26,754 nt of DNA from positions 1 through 26,754 of the forward strand of contig QAKH01000065.1 in the NCBI GenBank assembly GCA_003343885.1, in the 5' to 3' direction. A program made the position numbers and the translations under genes. Of the stretch, positions 25,147-26,754 are shown piece by piece. Below the pieces are notes generated by a model, which ran no database searches, had not been told where the DNA came from, and was given only the letters and a program-made list of their open reading frames with translations. This DNA comes from Clostridiales bacterium. Lineage in GTDB: Bacteria > Bacillota > Clostridia > Oscillospirales > CAG-382. Each line of letters opens with the position of its first letter. Position 1 is the first letter of the stretch.

Positions 25147-26106
25147 TTACTTTTGAAGAAGATGAACTGCGAAACCGCCGAAATCAGCGTCAATATACAC
25201 AGCCTTGTAATTTCCCTTGGCGTCAATCTTCTTAGACTCTTCAATGAATTTAAGACCTTTTGATTTAAGGTACGCTTCCGCTCTCTTGATGAAATTGGTT
25301 TCGATGGCGATATGTCCGAGCTTTCCGTAAAACTTGGTTTTCATAATCTCTATGTCGGAGTTAAGGAAAATGGAGCTGTTTCCATCCTTAAGCTCAAGTC
25401 CGAACGGAGCGAAGGTCTTTGCGATAGCCATTGCCTGTTCAGCGTTTTCCGAATTTATTCCGACATGCTTGATTTTAAAGCCGAGCATAAGCTTTACGGC
25501 ATTTTCGGTAAGTGACTTTATTTTGTCAAATTCTTTGTTTTTTATGTATTCGTCCTTTACCATGAAACTTCCGCCGCAGGCGATTATTTTGTCAAACGAC
25601 AAATAATTCAAGATGTTGTTTTCGTTGAGACCGCCGGTAGGCATGAAACGAATGTTTCCGTAAGGCGCCGCCATTGCTTTAAGCATTGGAAGTCCGCCTG
25701 CAGCTTCGGCAGGGAAGAACTTAACAACGTCAAGTCCAAGTTCGATGGCAGCTTCTATGTCGGAAGGATTTGAACAGCCGGGAAGCATGGGAATACCTAT
25801 GTCGATGCAGTGCTTTACAACCTTGGGATTTAATCCGGGGCTTACAATAAACTGCGCGCCTGCCGCTTTAGCTGCGTCAGCCTGCTCAGGAGTAAGAACA
25901 GTACCAGCGCCGACAAGCATGTCCGGGAAAGCTTGTGTAATTGCTTTAATAGCGTCCGCCGCTGCGGCGGTACGGAAGGTGATTTCCGCAGCCGGAAGAC
26001 CGCCGTCAATAAGAGCCTTGGCAAGAGGTACGGCGTTTTCAGCGCCATCAATTTTTATAACAGGAATAATGCCTGTTTCATAGAGTTTTTGGTAAAGGTC
26101 TTTCAT
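25147..26106 (-). CDS. KDPG/KHG aldolase fused to a VOC-like domain
   Basis: Residues 1-208 form a class I aldolase of the Eda type: Glu41 and Arg45 in AEITFRT, GAGTVLTPEQ, SPGLNP, PGCSNPSDIEAA, the Schiff-base Lys129 in VVKFFPAEAAGG, and MPTGGLNENN. This enzyme cleaves KDPG to pyruvate and glyceraldehyde 3-phosphate, or 4-hydroxy-2-oxoglutarate. Residues 209-319 (KIKHVGINSENAEQAMAIA, FYGKLGHIAIETNFIKRAEAYLKSKGLKF, FGGFAVHLLQK) look like a VOC/glyoxalase fold; His214 and His265 could bind metal. The normal Eda length is about 210, so the C-terminus is an added domain. AAGGAGATATGATAT precedes the ATG. No sugar-acid genes flank it. Confidence 0.9.
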   Translation of the reverse strand: MKDLYQKLYETGIIPVIKIDGAENAVPLAKALIDGGLPAAEITFRTAAAADAIKAITQAFPDMLVGAGTVLTPEQADAAKAAGAQFIVSPGLNPKVVKHCIDIGIPMLPGCSNPSDIEAAIELGLDVVKFFPAEAAGGLPMLKAMAAPYGNIRFMPTGGLNENNILNYLSFDKIIACGGSFMVKDEYIKNKEFDKIKSLTENAVKLMLGFKIKHVGINSENAEQAMAIAKTFAPFGLELKDGNSSIFLNSDIEIMKTKFYGKLGHIAIETNFIKRAEAYLKSKGLKFIEESKKIDAKGNYKAVYIDADFGGFAVHLLQK

Positions 26107-26173
26107 ATATCATATCTCCTTGAAAAATATATCTTGTGTTATGTATGTACAGATAAAAGTATCGTGAATGTAA

Positions 26174-26392
26174 CTATATTTTGGAAAAATCAAAAGCTTT
26201 CAAAAGCGCGGGCGGCTTTGGCTTGTAGGCAAAAATATCGAACGAAAATTTCTTGCATAAATCGTTTTCGTCGATTTTCTTAAGTGAATTTTTGTATTTA
26301 CACAGAAACTCACCGGTTGCTTCCATAACGGTACAGTATTCACAAATACGGCAGGAAGGTTCCAAATCGTCCGGCAAATTTTTCTTTTTCAC
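26174..26392 (-). CDS. Small Cys-rich protein, function unknown
   Basis: The peptide has 72 residues with five cysteines: Cys14, 17 and 20 (CRICEYC), Cys31 (FLCKYK) and Cys46 (DLCKKFSFD). The spacing suggests a small zinc- or iron-binding knuckle, and CKKFSFD followed by a Pro-rich tail recurs in small clostridial proteins as I recall them. The start is GTG at 26392, well supported by GGAGGTGA about 8 bases upstream. It has its own promoter and is probably the first gene of the aldolase transcript, ending 67 bases before that gene. No membrane helix or signal peptide. Confidence 0.7.
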   Translation of the reverse strand: MKKKNLPDDLEPSCRICEYCTVMEATGEFLCKYKNSLKKIDENDLCKKFSFDIFAYKPKPPALLKAFDFSKI

Positions 26393-26451
26393 TCAGATCA
26401 CCTCCGAACAACAGTATTGCAGTAAAAATTTGCACAAAACAAATCAATAAT

Positions 26452-26479
26452 ATTATAGCATATTAAAAAAAAAAATCAA
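26452..26479 (-). promoter_or_regulatory. Promoter of the small Cys protein / aldolase transcript
   Basis: On the minus strand, TTGATT (26479-26474), a 16-base spacer that is almost all T in its first half, and a perfect TATAAT (26457-26452) are found about 60 bases before the GTG start. The T-rich spacer is unusual for the canonical type but common upstream of strong AT-rich clostridial promoters. Confidence 0.75.
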
Positions 26480-26563
26480 CAACAATAACGTAGATTTTAT
26501 ATTTTCGCAAATTGCAATAGCAACCTGCAATAATTCACAGAAAAGTAACGATTAGCGTAGAAT

Positions 26564-26614
26564 GATGTTGGATTGCGGAGAGAGGGCGAAGCCCGAACGG
26601 AGAAATCCAACATC
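26564..26614. repeat. Large inverted repeat beside the IS30-like transposase
   Basis: GATGTTGGATT (26564-26574) and AATCCAACATC (26604-26614) are perfect 11-bp inverted arms. Inside them a second small hairpin GGGC-GAA-GCCC (26584-26594) is flanked by two CGGAGA copies. It lies 22 bases beyond the transposase stop and may be the terminus region of the element or a transcription stop. Confidence 0.7.
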
Positions 26615-26636
26615 GGCGCCGGCGACTTCCCATCTC

Positions 26637-26754
26637 TTATGCGGCATAAATGAGGTCGAGTTCTTGCTCAAACAGCTCTTCCGGTGTTTTGTAGCCGAGG
26701 ATTTTCCTTGGTAATCCATTAATACTGTCTGCAAAGAAACAGATGTCATCGGCT
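26637..26754 (-). CDS. IS30-like transposase, C-terminal end only (cut by window edge)
   Basis: The last 39 codons on the minus strand read ADDICFFADSINGLPRKILG, then YKTPEELFEQELDLIYAA and a TAA stop at 26637. The INGLPRKILGY-TPEELF pattern is the usual end of IS30-family DDE transposases. The rest, with the catalytic domain, lies outside the window, so integrity of the element cannot be judged. Confidence 0.85.
   Translation of the reverse strand, partial: ADDICFFADSINGLPRKILGYKTPEELFEQELDLIYAA

Noticed and set aside
1..26754. CRISPR array, tRNA or rRNA genes
   Set aside because: No regularly spaced repeats, cloverleaf-like sequence or conserved rRNA stretch was seen by eye on either strand. 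A tRNA scan was not possible.

Overview
The window looks like a chromosomal segment of a low-to-moderate GC anaerobic Firmicute of class Clostridia, probably near the gut Oscillospiraceae/Ruminococcus-like lineages. This placement is inferred from the gene families and is not proven. Supporting signs are Gram-positive Shine-Dalgarno sequences, formate-tetrahydrofolate ligase in the purine operon, an AICAR transformylase without a cyclohydrolase domain, a long single-chain PurL, an archaeal/fungal-type Asd, and separate FeoA, FeoB and a FeoB-associated Cys-rich peptide. No tRNA, rRNA or CRISPR array was seen.

Positions 1-14504 (minus strand) hold one large purine operon. A near-perfect sigma-A promoter (TTGACA, 17 bp, TATAAT) leads into a ZTP (ZMP) riboswitch whose P3 strand overlaps an intrinsic terminator. 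The genes follow in the order purE, purC, purF, purM, an FNT-family formate/nitrite channel, purN, an archaeal-type IMP cyclohydrolase (purO-like), an AICAR transformylase (purH C-terminal half only), purD, purL and fhs, ending at a strong terminator at the left edge. The operon covers every step from PRPP to IMP except PurK and PurB. It adds a route to 10-formyl-THF: a formate channel plus Fhs. ZMP is the substrate that waits for 10-formyl-THF, so the riboswitch probably reads formyl-folate shortage and raises formate capture.

Positions 14611-17094 hold two divergently transcribed genes, each with its own recognisable promoter: an EamA/DMT transporter (minus) and an ApgM-family phosphoglycerate mutase or homoserine-kinase-like enzyme (plus). 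A bidirectional terminator follows the latter.

Positions 17123-17884 hold a decayed gene with two frameshifts and one in-frame stop; its C-terminal part resembles a beta-helix protein. It lies just after a MATE exporter, which overlaps a FeoB-associated Cys-rich peptide downstream of feoA-feoB. Upstream of feoA is asd.

Positions 23181-26479 (minus) form a second apparent operon: a small five-Cys peptide with a good promoter, a KDPG aldolase fused to a VOC-like domain, a nine-Cys YkgJ-like protein, a YihY/BrkB membrane protein and a TIGR01440/UPF0340 protein. Positions 26564-26754 contain the end of an IS30-like transposase, cut by the window edge, with a large hairpin just beyond its stop.
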